A DNA stretch of 64,000 nucleotides, taken from positions 248,001 through 312,000 of the forward strand of contig NZ_WVIE01000001.1 of NCBI RefSeq assembly GCF_010091945.1, written 5' to 3'. Below the pieces are notes generated by a model. That model was not told the DNA's origin and did no database searches. It saw only the letters and a list, made by a program, of their open reading frames with translations. The position numbers and the translations under genes were made by a program. Below are positions 18,615 through 28,100 of the stretch, in pieces (the stretch's first letter is position 1; every line of letters starts with the position of its first letter). This stretch comes from Myxacorys almedinensis A (GTDB taxonomy: Bacteria > Cyanobacteriota > Cyanobacteriia > Leptolyngbyales > Leptolyngbyaceae).

Positions 18615-19745
18615 ATGAGCTTTGAGGCAAAAGACAGTGATCAGGTTCTCGCTGGAGATCGACTCTACCCCAATTTTGAGCCGCTTCAAGGTACTGTTGT
18701 CGCCGTTCAGGCAAATTATTACTGGGTGCGGCTACAGGAGACCGAGACGCCGATTTCTAGCCCACTGCTGCTGTGTACACGACGGACGCGGCTGAAGAAG
18801 ATGGGGCAGCGCGTGATGGTGGGCGATCGCGTCTACGTCGAAGAACCCGATTGGGCGGGAAGGCGGGGCGCGATTTCGCACGTCTTGCCTCGGCAGTCAG
18901 AATTAGATCGTCCGCCCATGGCAAATGCCGATCAAATTTTGCTGGTGTTTGCGCTGGCTGAGCCAGAGATCGAACCTTATCAACTCAGCCGATTTTTAGT
19001 CAAAGCCGAATCGACAGATTTAGAGGTTTGTCTATGCTTGAGTAAAAGTGATCTGGTGCCAATAGATGAGCAGGCGCGGTGGCGCGATCGCATATCCACC
19101 TGGGGCTACGAGGTGACATTCCTCAGCGTCCATCAGGGCAAGGGGATTGCAGAACTCAATCAGCGCTTGAGCCACAAGATTACTGTTGCCTCCGGCCCGT
19201 CGGGGGTGGGCAAGTCTAGTTTAATTAATCACCTCATTCCCAGCGTTGATGTGCGGGTGAATGCCGTTTCTGGAAAACTTGCCAAAGGTCGCCATACAAC
19301 CCGACATGTAGAATTGTTTGAACTGCCCCTGAGCGGTTTTCTTGCCGACACACCCGGATTTAACCAGCCCGATCTTTTTATTGCGCCTCAAGATTTGGCG
19401 AGTTGTTTTCCGGAAATTAGACATCGCTTAGCGGAGGCGACGTGCCAGTTTAACGACTGCTGGCATCGGGATGAACCAGGATGCGCCGTGCGGGGCGATT
19501 GGGAGCGCTATGAGCATTATTTGAGTTTTTTAGACGATGCGATCGCCTATCAAACTCACCTCAATCAGCAGAGCGATCGCGATGATGTTTTAAAGCTCAA
19601 AACAAAACGCAAAGGCGCACAGTATGAAGCTCGGTTAGATCCTAAAAAATATCGTCAAGAGTCTCGACGGATGCAGCAGCAGTCTCTTCAGAAGCTAACA
19701 GATGATATGAAAAATTTGATGGAAAATGAAGACAACGAAGGTTAA
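18615..19745 (+). CDS. rsgA: Ribosome small-subunit-dependent GTPase RsgA (YjeQ)
   Basis: Late-stage 30S maturation GTPase, 376 residues from the ATG at 18615 (MSFEAKDSDQ), 19 bases after the TusA-like stop. An upstream in-frame start at 18501 would overlap that gene by 95 bases and is less likely. An OB-fold at about 10-85 is followed by a circularly permuted G domain in which G4 (LSKSDL) precedes G1 (GPSGVGKSSLIN) and G3 (DTPGF). The C-terminal zinc domain has the expected C-x-H-x-C set in CQFNDCWHRDEPGC. It is last in the dnaJ-tusA-rsgA run. Confidence 0.94.
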   Translation: MSFEAKDSDQVLAGDRLYPNFEPLQGTVVAVQANYYWVRLQETETPISSPLLLCTRRTRLKKMGQRVMVGDRVYVEEPDWAGRRGAISHVLPRQSELDRPPMANADQILLVFALAEPEIEPYQLSRFLVKAESTDLEVCLCLSKSDLVPIDEQARWRDRISTWGYEVTFLSVHQGKGIAELNQRLSHKITVASGPSGVGKSSLINHLIPSVDVRVNAVSGKLAKGRHTTRHVELFELPLSGFLADTPGFNQPDLFIAPQDLASCFPEIRHRLAEATCQFNDCWHRDEPGCAVRGDWERYEHYLSFLDDAIAYQTHLNQQSDRDDVLKLKTKRKGAQYEARLDPKKYRQESRRMQQQSLQKLTDDMKNLMENEDNEG

Positions 19746-19797
19746 ATTCAAAGGTTAAATCGGTGGCTGTTATGGTTAGTAAAAAGTGGGTCAGCAC

Positions 19798-19826
19798 AAT
19801 TTTTGTAAGACAAAATTTTTGTAAGA
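19798..19826. repeat. Direct repeat AATTTTTGTAAGA x2
   Basis: The 13-base sequence AATTTTTGTAAGA occurs at 19798-19810 and 19814-19826 (16-base period), about 95 bases upstream of the MscS channel gene. It may be promoter-associated. No function is shown. Confidence 0.4.
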
Positions 19827-19919
19827 AATGAAGTAGATAAATTTAGTTATGACTTTCTACTTACGAGTCCGGCTTGGATTGGTATCACTTTAAGAGTTGA
19901 TCTATTGCTAAAAATTTCT

Positions 19920-21221
19920 ATGATTGTGAGGCAATTCTCTAAAGCTTGGCAGAACCAATTGCCACAACGTTGTATTTGTTTTTTCTGCGTCACTATTTTT
20001 TCATTTGCATTTTTAATCAGTTTTCCCATCGCTTTAGCGGCGCAAGTAACGCCAGACACTAGCGCCAGTGAGCAACCCGCCTGGATCGTGGCGATCGCAG
20101 TGTTGATAGGCGCGATCGCACTGCACTGGGGCTTGGGGCGAGTGCGATCGCGGCTTCTACGGGTTATCCACCTCCGCACTGTCGCCGAACATGCATCTGA
20201 AACCAGCGTAGAAGAATCGTTAGAACTGCTGCTCAAACTGCTGTTGAGCATTAGCCGAGTGGCACTGTGGATCGGCGTTGCCTTATATATCACCAATCTG
20301 TTTGCCATAACTCGTCAATGGAGTGACCAAATTGCAAGTACACTCCTCACAAGCTTCACGGTGCCGGTTTTGTCGTTGGGTGCTCGCTCGTATTCCATCA
20401 CAAATTTGCTGATTTTGGCGGGTCTGGTGTTTGGTTGGTTTGTTTTTGCGAACGTGATCACACAGCTATTGCGGACTCGGATCTTGAGTTTGGCGCGGAT
20501 TAATCGGGGGTTGCGCGAAGCGATCGCAGTCGTGCTGAGATACAGTTTGATCACGATCGGGGTACTGGTGCTGCTTCAACTGTGGGGGCTTGACATCAGT
20601 TCTCTGGCAATTTTGGCAAGTGCGCTCAGCGTGGGAATTGGCTTTGGGTTGCAAGATATTGCTAAGAACTTTGGCAGCGGGTTGGTACTGGTGTTTGAGC
20701 GACCCATTCAAGTCGGCGATTTTGTGGAGGTTGGAGAATTTCAGGGTACGGTAGAGCGCATCGGAGCGCGGAGTACCGAAATTCGCACGCTCGATCATGT
20801 CTCGATTATTGTGCCAAACTCTCGATTTTTAGAGAAAGAAGTGATCAACTGGAGCCACGGCAATTCTATCTCTCGCATTCATTTACCCGTCGGAGTGGCG
20901 TATCGGTCTGACCCCAAAGCGGTTGAAGCGGCGCTGTTAGAAGCGGCTCAGAGCCATGCTGATGTGCTGCGCTCTCCTGCGCCTCGGGTCTTATTTAAAG
21001 GATTTGGAGAGAGCGCCCTCGATTTTGAACTGCTGGTTTGGATGAACGCCCCAAGTCGCCAATTTCTGTTAAAAAGTGATTTAAACTATCGCATTTTCGA
21101 GGTGCTGCATCAGCGAAATATCGAGATTCCGTTTCCGCAACGAGATTTGCATTTGCGGTCTGGAACCCTCGACGTTTCGCCGGAACTAGAGTCAACGTTT
21201 GCGCGGCTTTCGGATCAATAA
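19920..21221 (+). CDS. MscS-type mechanosensitive channel
   Basis: 433 residues from ATG 19920; a TTG five codons upstream is possible. A hydrophobic N-terminal segment (IFSFAFLISFPIALA) resembles a signal peptide. Four membrane segments follow, including the pore-type helix before the signature SVGIGFGLQDIAKNFGSG and the beta-domain start VFERPIQVGDFVEV, as in MscS. Such channels release osmolytes on hypo-osmotic shock. It converges on the DUF2254 gene of the neighbouring membrane-protein operon, which contains a second MscS homologue. Confidence 0.9.
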   Translation: MIVRQFSKAWQNQLPQRCICFFCVTIFSFAFLISFPIALAAQVTPDTSASEQPAWIVAIAVLIGAIALHWGLGRVRSRLLRVIHLRTVAEHASETSVEESLELLLKLLLSISRVALWIGVALYITNLFAITRQWSDQIASTLLTSFTVPVLSLGARSYSITNLLILAGLVFGWFVFANVITQLLRTRILSLARINRGLREAIAVVLRYSLITIGVLVLLQLWGLDISSLAILASALSVGIGFGLQDIAKNFGSGLVLVFERPIQVGDFVEVGEFQGTVERIGARSTEIRTLDHVSIIVPNSRFLEKEVINWSHGNSISRIHLPVGVAYRSDPKAVEAALLEAAQSHADVLRSPAPRVLFKGFGESALDFELLVWMNAPSRQFLLKSDLNYRIFEVLHQRNIEIPFPQRDLHLRSGTLDVSPELESTFARLSDQ

Positions 21222-21250
21222 CCAGATTAATCGCTAACAACCAGATTAAT
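21220..21250. repeat. Direct repeat AACCAGATTAAT x2
   Basis: AACCAGATTAAT at 21220-21231 and 21239-21250 (19-base period) spans the stop codon of the MscS gene. It is probably a small local duplication in the convergent intergenic space. Confidence 0.4.
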
Positions 21251-21311
21251 TGCCAAAAGGTGCTTTCGCGATCGCACGCCAAACCCCCGCCAAACCAAGG
21301 TAGAGTCAACC

Positions 21312-22655
21312 CTATAATTGCCTCAGTTTTCGGTCTGGTTCAGCACGAGCCAGAGCGGCTAAGGCGTGCTGATAGTGAGACTCAACCTCAGCGCGATCGC
21401 ACTCTTCAGACATTGCCTCGCGGCTGCTGCGCCTGATCATTTCTGCATGGTGACGCAGCGCCGCTTGATGCTTTGGCTGTTCGGCATAGGTCGCAATCAG
21501 CGCGATCGCATCAAGGAGCCGTAGCGTCACCATAGAGTCAGATTTGCCATACTGACGAATAGAATTGAAGGCACAATGAACCATTTCCTCAAACTTGACC
21601 GGCTCTGCAAGCACTCGCAGATTGTGGTCATCATCGTAGCGGCAACTTGGGGGTATATTTCGTTGAGCGAGGTGACACAAGCCTGCACTCAGCCGATCGA
21701 CGCAGCGAATCGCAGTGAAGGGGTCGTTAATGCCAGGCGAAAGAGCACGAAGCGCAATTTCAACTAACTGTTCGACTGGGAAGAGAACGTCTTGTTGCTC
21801 ACTGCGTTCTTTACCAAAGACAAACGCTTTGTTGATTTGCTCGGTCAGGGCTTGATCGACGCGATCGCTAGGGTAGACGCTCGCCAAAGCGCTGCCCTGA
21901 ATCAGATACTGCCCAGGGCGCGTCTCAAGGCGTAGCAGCAGATCAAATTGGCGAGCAGTTTTCATCAGTTGTTCATCGTCGATCACTTGCAGATAGCCTT
22001 TCTCAGTTGAGTAAATTGGGGTCGATTTTGCTCCAAATTGCTGAGGAATTTCTGATACTTGACGCGGCGACGGTTGCCCAATTTTTTCTGGAAACAGCCG
22101 ATCGATCGCGTGGTCTAGATCGCTGCCAACATTCGCGATCACTTGTGATACTTGGATAATAGTTGAAGCGTGATGAATAAAATAAATTAAAACACCAACA
22201 CCAACGATTGCTAGCACAACGCCAACGGTAATTGAAACTTGCGGAATAAAGAAGTCGTAATCTTCGCCACGAATGGTTCTTAGAACAAGCAAGCAGTAAA
22301 TAAACGTGCCGATGAACGTCCCTAAAACAAGCTGATTGCCCAAGTCTTGCATGAAGTTTTTCAGCAGGCGAGGTCCAAAACTTGAAGAGGCAAGCTGAAG
22401 CGCCACAATCGTGATCGAAAATGCCGTACCCGCTACCGACACCATTGAGCCTGCGATCGCAGACAGCATTGATCGCGCTCCGTCTGTGCCGCCAGAATAT
22501 AGCCACCCCATCTGTTTCAGGTCTGTCTCATAGGCGCGATCCACCGTCAGCATAGCAACTGCTAATGCGATCGCACCCCCCACCATAAGCGATGGCAAAA
22601 ACCAATAGCTCGATCGCAGAGAATCCCAAAATTTGCTCAATTTGACGTTTTTCAT
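21312..22655 (-). CDS. DUF2254 family membrane protein
   Basis: 447 residues. The N-terminal 160 residues hold four membrane helices, including the family-typical stretch GSMVSVAGTAFSITIVALQL followed by ASSSFGPRLL. The remaining cytoplasmic part is soluble and contains the conserved block LALRALSPGINDPFTA (here IALRALSPGINDPFT) and an RCVDRL segment. The function of DUF2254 is unknown. Its ATG overlaps the stop codon of the upstream MscS gene by 4 bases, so the two are translationally coupled. It is the last gene of the DUF389-MscS-DUF2254 operon. Confidence 0.9.
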   Translation of the reverse strand: MKNVKLSKFWDSLRSSYWFLPSLMVGGAIALAVAMLTVDRAYETDLKQMGWLYSGGTDGARSMLSAIAGSMVSVAGTAFSITIVALQLASSSFGPRLLKNFMQDLGNQLVLGTFIGTFIYCLLVLRTIRGEDYDFFIPQVSITVGVVLAIVGVGVLIYFIHHASTIIQVSQVIANVGSDLDHAIDRLFPEKIGQPSPRQVSEIPQQFGAKSTPIYSTEKGYLQVIDDEQLMKTARQFDLLLRLETRPGQYLIQGSALASVYPSDRVDQALTEQINKAFVFGKERSEQQDVLFPVEQLVEIALRALSPGINDPFTAIRCVDRLSAGLCHLAQRNIPPSCRYDDDHNLRVLAEPVKFEEMVHCAFNSIRQYGKSDSMVTLRLLDAIALIATYAEQPKHQAALRHHAEMIRRSSREAMSEECDRAEVESHYQHALAALARAEPDRKLRQL

Positions 22656-23647
22656 GCCTCTTCCCCAGGCTGATGGCTATTGTGCCGATGATTGGAACGC
22701 GCCAGTTTTTGTAGCGCACTGCCGATGGTGCGGGAATCGGGAACGCGATCGCGCCCCGCTGCCCATCCTTCTCGTTGGCGGGTGCGATCGCCATCGGTCT
22801 CTTCAGTCTGGTCATGAAACAAAATTTGTTGAGTTGGAAAGGGTAAATCAATTCCGTTCTCGGCACACGCCTTTTTAATCGCAATAATCACCTGATCGCG
22901 GGAGTAAAGATCATCGATCCGGCGGGGCGGCGCAATCCACCACCGCACCCGAATATTGACCGTACTTGCCGCAAGCTCTAGTGCCAGCACATCGGGAGCC
23001 GGATCAGCCAACACCTCGTCTAGGCGTTGCACTGCCTCTAGCAGAACCCGCTTTGCAGTTTCAATGTCATCTCCATACCCAATCCCCACGTCATACTCCA
23101 TGCGACGACGATCAAAGGCAGTGTTGACCGTTACAGAATTGGTGAAAAGTTCAGAATTGGGAATGACAATACGACGGTTATCATACGTTCTAATGGTAGT
23201 GGCGCGAGTTTCAATATTTTCAACATTTCCCTCAAAATTTTTAAATACAATCTGATCTCCAATTCGGAATGGTTCTGTTAATAGAATTAGGATGCCTGCA
23301 AGAAAATTTTGTAAAATATCACGAAACGCAAACCCAATCGCAACTCCACTGATTCCTAAAAGCTGGACTAAATCGCTAGCTCTAAGCGATGGAATCACAA
23401 TCGTCAGCGCAATAAACAACCCAATCAGAATAATTATGCCTTGAGCCAATCTTCCTAAAACCATGCCCAGATTGCGGGCACGACGGCGATTCTGAGTAGC
23501 CCGGCGCACAACTTGCTTAAGCGCCCCAGCCAGGAAAAAGAAAACAGCGAAGACAATCAGCGCAACTAAAATATTGGGTAATAAGGCAAAAAAACCATTG
23601 ATCATCTCCTGGATTGTTTTCCAAGCGTTAGATAGTTCTATGTTCAT
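22652..23647 (-). CDS. MscS-type mechanosensitive channel (second copy)
   Basis: 331 residues. Three N-terminal membrane helices (NILVALIVFAVFFFLAGALK, IIILIGLFIALTIVI and the pore helix) precede the MscS motif SGVAIGFAFRDILQNFLAG and the beta domain (EPFRIGDQIVFKNFEGNVENIETRATTIRTYDNR). The C-terminal 45 residues are charged and probably disordered. It is shorter than the plus-strand copy at 19920 and lacks its N-terminal leader. Stop-start overlap with the DUF2254 gene and the same orientation as DUF389 upstream suggest one operon. Confidence 0.93.
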   Translation of the reverse strand: MNIELSNAWKTIQEMINGFFALLPNILVALIVFAVFFFLAGALKQVVRRATQNRRRARNLGMVLGRLAQGIIILIGLFIALTIVIPSLRASDLVQLLGISGVAIGFAFRDILQNFLAGILILLTEPFRIGDQIVFKNFEGNVENIETRATTIRTYDNRRIVIPNSELFTNSVTVNTAFDRRRMEYDVGIGYGDDIETAKRVLLEAVQRLDEVLADPAPDVLALELAASTVNIRVRWWIAPPRRIDDLYSRDQVIIAIKKACAENGIDLPFPTQQILFHDQTEETDGDRTRQREGWAAGRDRVPDSRTIGSALQKLARSNHRHNSHQPGEEA

Positions 23648-23729
23648 TTTGTCTATGTAGAAGTAGACCGAATCAGATCATAAGTAAGGAAGCCAAAACA
23701 GAAATCTACCTCTGGTCATCAATGCGAAA

Positions 23730-25016
23730 TCACTGATTCTGGGAAAGTGCTTCTAGAACCGTGACACTAACTAGCGGAGTGACATTAAACCCCTGATTTA
23801 GCAGGCGACGTTGAATCGCTTGAGTCAAGGCGCTGTGAATGTCTGACGTTGAGGCAGTGACGCCTTCTTGCCGTTGAGCGTACACTTCAACCAGCAGCAT
23901 GTTTTGCTCTTCACGATTAGGACGGGTAAACCGAACGTTTGCCTCAATCAATTGCGCCAACTGCGTTTCCTCGATCGCAGATAGAACTTCGGTTCTAGCT
24001 CGCTGAGCACGGCTTGAGCGCTGTAAGCTTGGCGAATCGGACAGTTGCCACGTGAGAAGCAGACCGAGGGAGGCTAGGGCGATTCCCGCACCGATGGGAA
24101 ACACTCGTTTTTTGCCCCGTGCATACTGGCTCCTCTGAGGAGATAGCCCGTAGACTCGAAAGATCAATGCCGCCGATAGCTGAATCCCAGCGAGTTGCAG
24201 CAACAGCAGAAAGACTCCATCGTGCGCCATGTCCCATCGTCCCATAGCGATCGCCATGCCCACAATACCCGCTGGTGGCGAGAGAGAAGCGGCTAACAGC
24301 ATTCCAGCAGCGGCTCCTGACACCAAACTGCTACGCTCGGACTGAGCTAAATTCAGCGCTCCGGCGGCTCCGGCAGTCAAGGGTAGCAACACTGCCACGA
24401 TCGAGACTTGGCTAGTGTCGGTCATCAAACTTGTGGCAATGCTCTGTTGAAAAATCATCGTTAGCAGAAACGCGATCGCAATGGTCACTCCCAACGCTGA
24501 AAAGTAGCGCACTAGGCTCTGCTTGAGGAGTTGCAGATCTCCCCGCGCCACTGCGATCGCGCTGTTCATCGCCGGGCCTGCAAACGGCGCGATCAGCATC
24601 GCGGCTACCAGCAAATAGCTCGTATTGGTAAATAAACCAATCCAAACAATGATCCCGGCAGCAACGGCATAGCCAATAAAGCTCTTCCATGACCCAACAC
24701 TTTGCAACCCGGACAGAAAAATCTCAACTGGGCTGCGCGCCTGCACATTGGTTACCTGCTGTGAAACTTCAGACTCAGGTGGGCGCAGCGTTATCACACC
24801 AGTTGGAAATAAGGTGATCTGAACCTGGGATAGGTCATGCAGTTTAGTGAGTAAACCTTCGACCTGGCGATTGGGAACATGGACGATGACCAAATCGCTG
24901 TGATTGTCAGGATCGTGCACCTCGGTCTGCACCAGATTTACTCCATTGCAAGCCTTTGCCATTTGCAGAACAGTTGCGCCTTGTCCTTTTGGCACTTGAA
25001 TCATCAGTTGACGCAT
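23730..25016 (-). CDS. DUF389 family membrane protein
   Basis: 428 residues. The N-terminal 105 residues form a soluble alpha/beta domain (MRQLMIQVPKGQGATVLQMA). A six- or seven-helix membrane domain follows, starting with the family signature SYLLVAAMLIAPFAGPAMNSAIAVARGD, and another helix and a soluble tail of about 80 residues close the protein. DUF389 proteins are widespread membrane proteins of uncertain function. It is first in the minus-strand operon, 82 bases before the MscS gene. Confidence 0.9.
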   Translation of the reverse strand: MRQLMIQVPKGQGATVLQMAKACNGVNLVQTEVHDPDNHSDLVIVHVPNRQVEGLLTKLHDLSQVQITLFPTGVITLRPPESEVSQQVTNVQARSPVEIFLSGLQSVGSWKSFIGYAVAAGIIVWIGLFTNTSYLLVAAMLIAPFAGPAMNSAIAVARGDLQLLKQSLVRYFSALGVTIAIAFLLTMIFQQSIATSLMTDTSQVSIVAVLLPLTAGAAGALNLAQSERSSLVSGAAAGMLLAASLSPPAGIVGMAIAMGRWDMAHDGVFLLLLQLAGIQLSAALIFRVYGLSPQRSQYARGKKRVFPIGAGIALASLGLLLTWQLSDSPSLQRSSRAQRARTEVLSAIEETQLAQLIEANVRFTRPNREEQNMLLVEVYAQRQEGVTASTSDIHSALTQAIQRRLLNQGFNVTPLVSVTVLEALSQNQ

Positions 25017-25199
25017 TCTTACTCCTATAGTTTTTTAGTGCAGATTGTTTAGTACAGATGAATTATGTCTTGAAGGCAAACTCGAACGTGTGGCATTGAA
25101 AACGGCTGTGTTGTTTTGTTGAGACCCCAGAAAATTATCAAGTGCAGAGCCTTTTCGGGAATCCTGTAAAGGTCGTATTGTTTCCCAACACGCTGGTTT

Positions 25200-28100
25200 A
25201 TGAAGTGTACCGTTTCCCAAATTCTGCTGCGATCGCTGCTGCTAACGCTCTGGTTTGCCCGACCTAGCAACGCACAATTGATTACCCCCGCACCCGATGG
25301 CACCGGTACGATCGCGTCTCCTCAAGGCAACAGAATTGATATCACTGGAGGACAGCTTTCCTCAGACGGAAACAATCTCTTTCACAGCTTTACGCAACTT
25401 GGCTTAGACCCCCATCAAATCGCCAATTTTCTGTCTCATCCGTCCATTCAAAATATTTTGGGGCGGGTTACAGGGGGGGAAGTCTCTACGATTGATGGAG
25501 TGCTGCAAGTCACCGGAGGAAACTCAAACCTGTTTTTGATGAATCCGGCGGGCATCGTCTTTGGCTCTGGTGCTCAGCTAAATGTTCCTGCATCGTTTAC
25601 GGCGGTGACAGCTAATGAGATTAGATTTAGCAATGGGAAAACCTTTAGTTCTAACACTAGTTTTAGCAACGGAAACAACTATTCAGAACTCAACGGGAAT
25701 CCCAACCTGTTTAGCTTCACATCTGTACAGCCTGGAGCCATCGTTAACGCCGCAGATTTAGCCGTTTCTTCAGGGCAAACCCTGGCGTTGCTGGGTGGCA
25801 CGGTTCTGAGTTCTGGGCACCTCTCTGCACCCGATGGGCAGATTGTCGTGGCTGCTGTGCCAGGGCAGAGTACCGTCCGGTTGAGCCAGATCGGCAGCCC
25901 CTTGAGTTTAGAATTCACACCGATCGGTGCAGAGCCAGCCTCCGGAGATCCCCTGTCTGAAGCTATGTCTCTCCCACAACTTTTAACCGGCGGAACCCTT
26001 GCCAGCGCCACAGGCACCCAGGTGAACGCAGACGGAACCGTAACCCTGATTGGATCGGGCAGCGCGATCGCATCCGGAGATCTGGTCGCCAAAGCGGTGC
26101 GATCGCGCCATGCCCTGCTATCTGCAACTCGCGATCTAACCTTGGTTGAAAGCCAACTTTATACCACTGGCAATCTAGAGTTGCTTGCCGATCGATCGGT
26201 GGTGGTTCGCGATAGTGTAGCTCATCCATTTGTGGCGCGCTCAGGAGGGGATCTGACGATTCGCGGCGATCAAGGCATCGATATTTTGGCACTCAACCAC
26301 CTGGAGCAAACCCCGTTTGAGAGCGGCGGTCGCTTGAGTTTGGTGAGCGATGGGGTTGTCTCTGGAGATGCCCATTTTAGGAGCGGGAACGGATTTTCGA
26401 TCCGCGATCGCAGCAACAACCCAGGAACATTTCTCAGCTACTATGATCCGATCGTGATCGCAGATGGGGATGTAATTCTGGGTAACTATGAAGGCACATC
26501 CCTCAAAATCGAAGCCAGTGGCAAAATTGAAATCGGCGATGTGAACATTACAGGAGCCGATACGAGCCTTTGCCCAGAGTGCTCTGATCCAGATGCTGAC
26601 TTTCTCTCTACTAATCTGGCGTTGATCCTCCGGGCTGGATCTGATTACACGGCGATCGCTCCAGAAACCTACCAAAGTTTTGGCAGCCCCACCCCCGAAC
26701 CTGAGGTTTTTCCGCCAACGTCGAGCACCATTAAGGTTGGTCATATTTCAGGGAGCGCCCCCAATCTCCATGTGATTTTGCAAGGGCAAGCGGGCGTCAC
26801 CACCAAAAATATTACAACCCAGGGCGGAAATGTTGTTGCTCAGAGCACCCAAGGCAATGTCACTGCTTCGGTGATTGATACTCAGAGTCCTGCTGAAGGC
26901 GGCGCGATCGCCATCACAGCTAAGGCGATCCAAATCGGAGAACTTGCTTATGGTTCGGCAGGTTCACAAACCAATAGCGGCAACTTAACGCTAACGGCAT
27001 CGGGAGAAATTGCGCTCAGCAGTAGCTTTTTGACTGCCCCTAGCGGCTTACCCACCCTGACCGCGCGGGGAGCAGAAACTATCCTCAACGGTGGTGCCGT
27101 TACCATCGAAGGAGGAATTTCTACCTCTGGTGGTTTGCTTGATATTGTTGCCACCGGCGCGCTGAACGTTAATGGATCGCTAGACACAAGCGGAGCCGCC
27201 GTCACCCTTCGAGGCGATCAAGTCACGGTATCTGGCTCGGTTGATACTTCTAGCGGTTCTCTGAAGGTTGAAAGTGCAGGGCTGTTAACGCTGATGGGAA
27301 CGTTTAGAACACAATCTGGGGATCTCTGGTTAAAGGGAAACACGATTGATACTGCATCAGCACTGCTCAGTACGGAAGGAGAAGTGAGCGGCGGGGCGAT
27401 CAAGCTGGAAGGCTTAGGCGATATTGCAACTGGAATACTGAGCTTTGGAATTACTGATGTGTTTACCAGATCGTTGGGAGCCAAAGGTCAAGCGTTAGAA
27501 ATCAACACCTCTGGAATAGTAAATATTAATGGCTCCATTAACAACAATGGTGCTGATATTAGAATTGGTAATGCTAGCGCCAACAATCAAACTATTCCAA
27601 ATCGCGTTATTCTAAACGCAAATGAGATCAACACAGAAGGCGGAAATTTTTACGTCAGAAGTATTGGAGATTTAAAAGTATCCAACGCGATCGCAACCCA
27701 GGGAGGAACGATCGATCTCCAAGCCAATACAATTAGCAGCAACGATTTAAATTCTAGCTCTGTCAATCGCGGCTTTGGCAATGCTGGCGGAGCCATCACG
27801 CTCACATCTGTTGGAGATCTGTATAGCGATCGCATCACGACTTCTACCGATAATCGCTCTTTCTCTGGAGGTGCGATCTCACTCACGAGCCAAACCGGAG
27901 CGATCGCGGCTGGCGATCTGATCGCCTTTGGTGGCTCTGGGGGAGACATTTCGGTGAAAGCGATCACCAGCATCACGCTTGGCAAACTTGATACGAGTGG
28001 TCGGTTTGCCAACGCAGGCAACGTTTTCATCGATCCACAATACGACATCGAAGTTGCGTCGATCGATGCCCGTGGAGCGCGCGCGGGTGGCAACGTCTGG

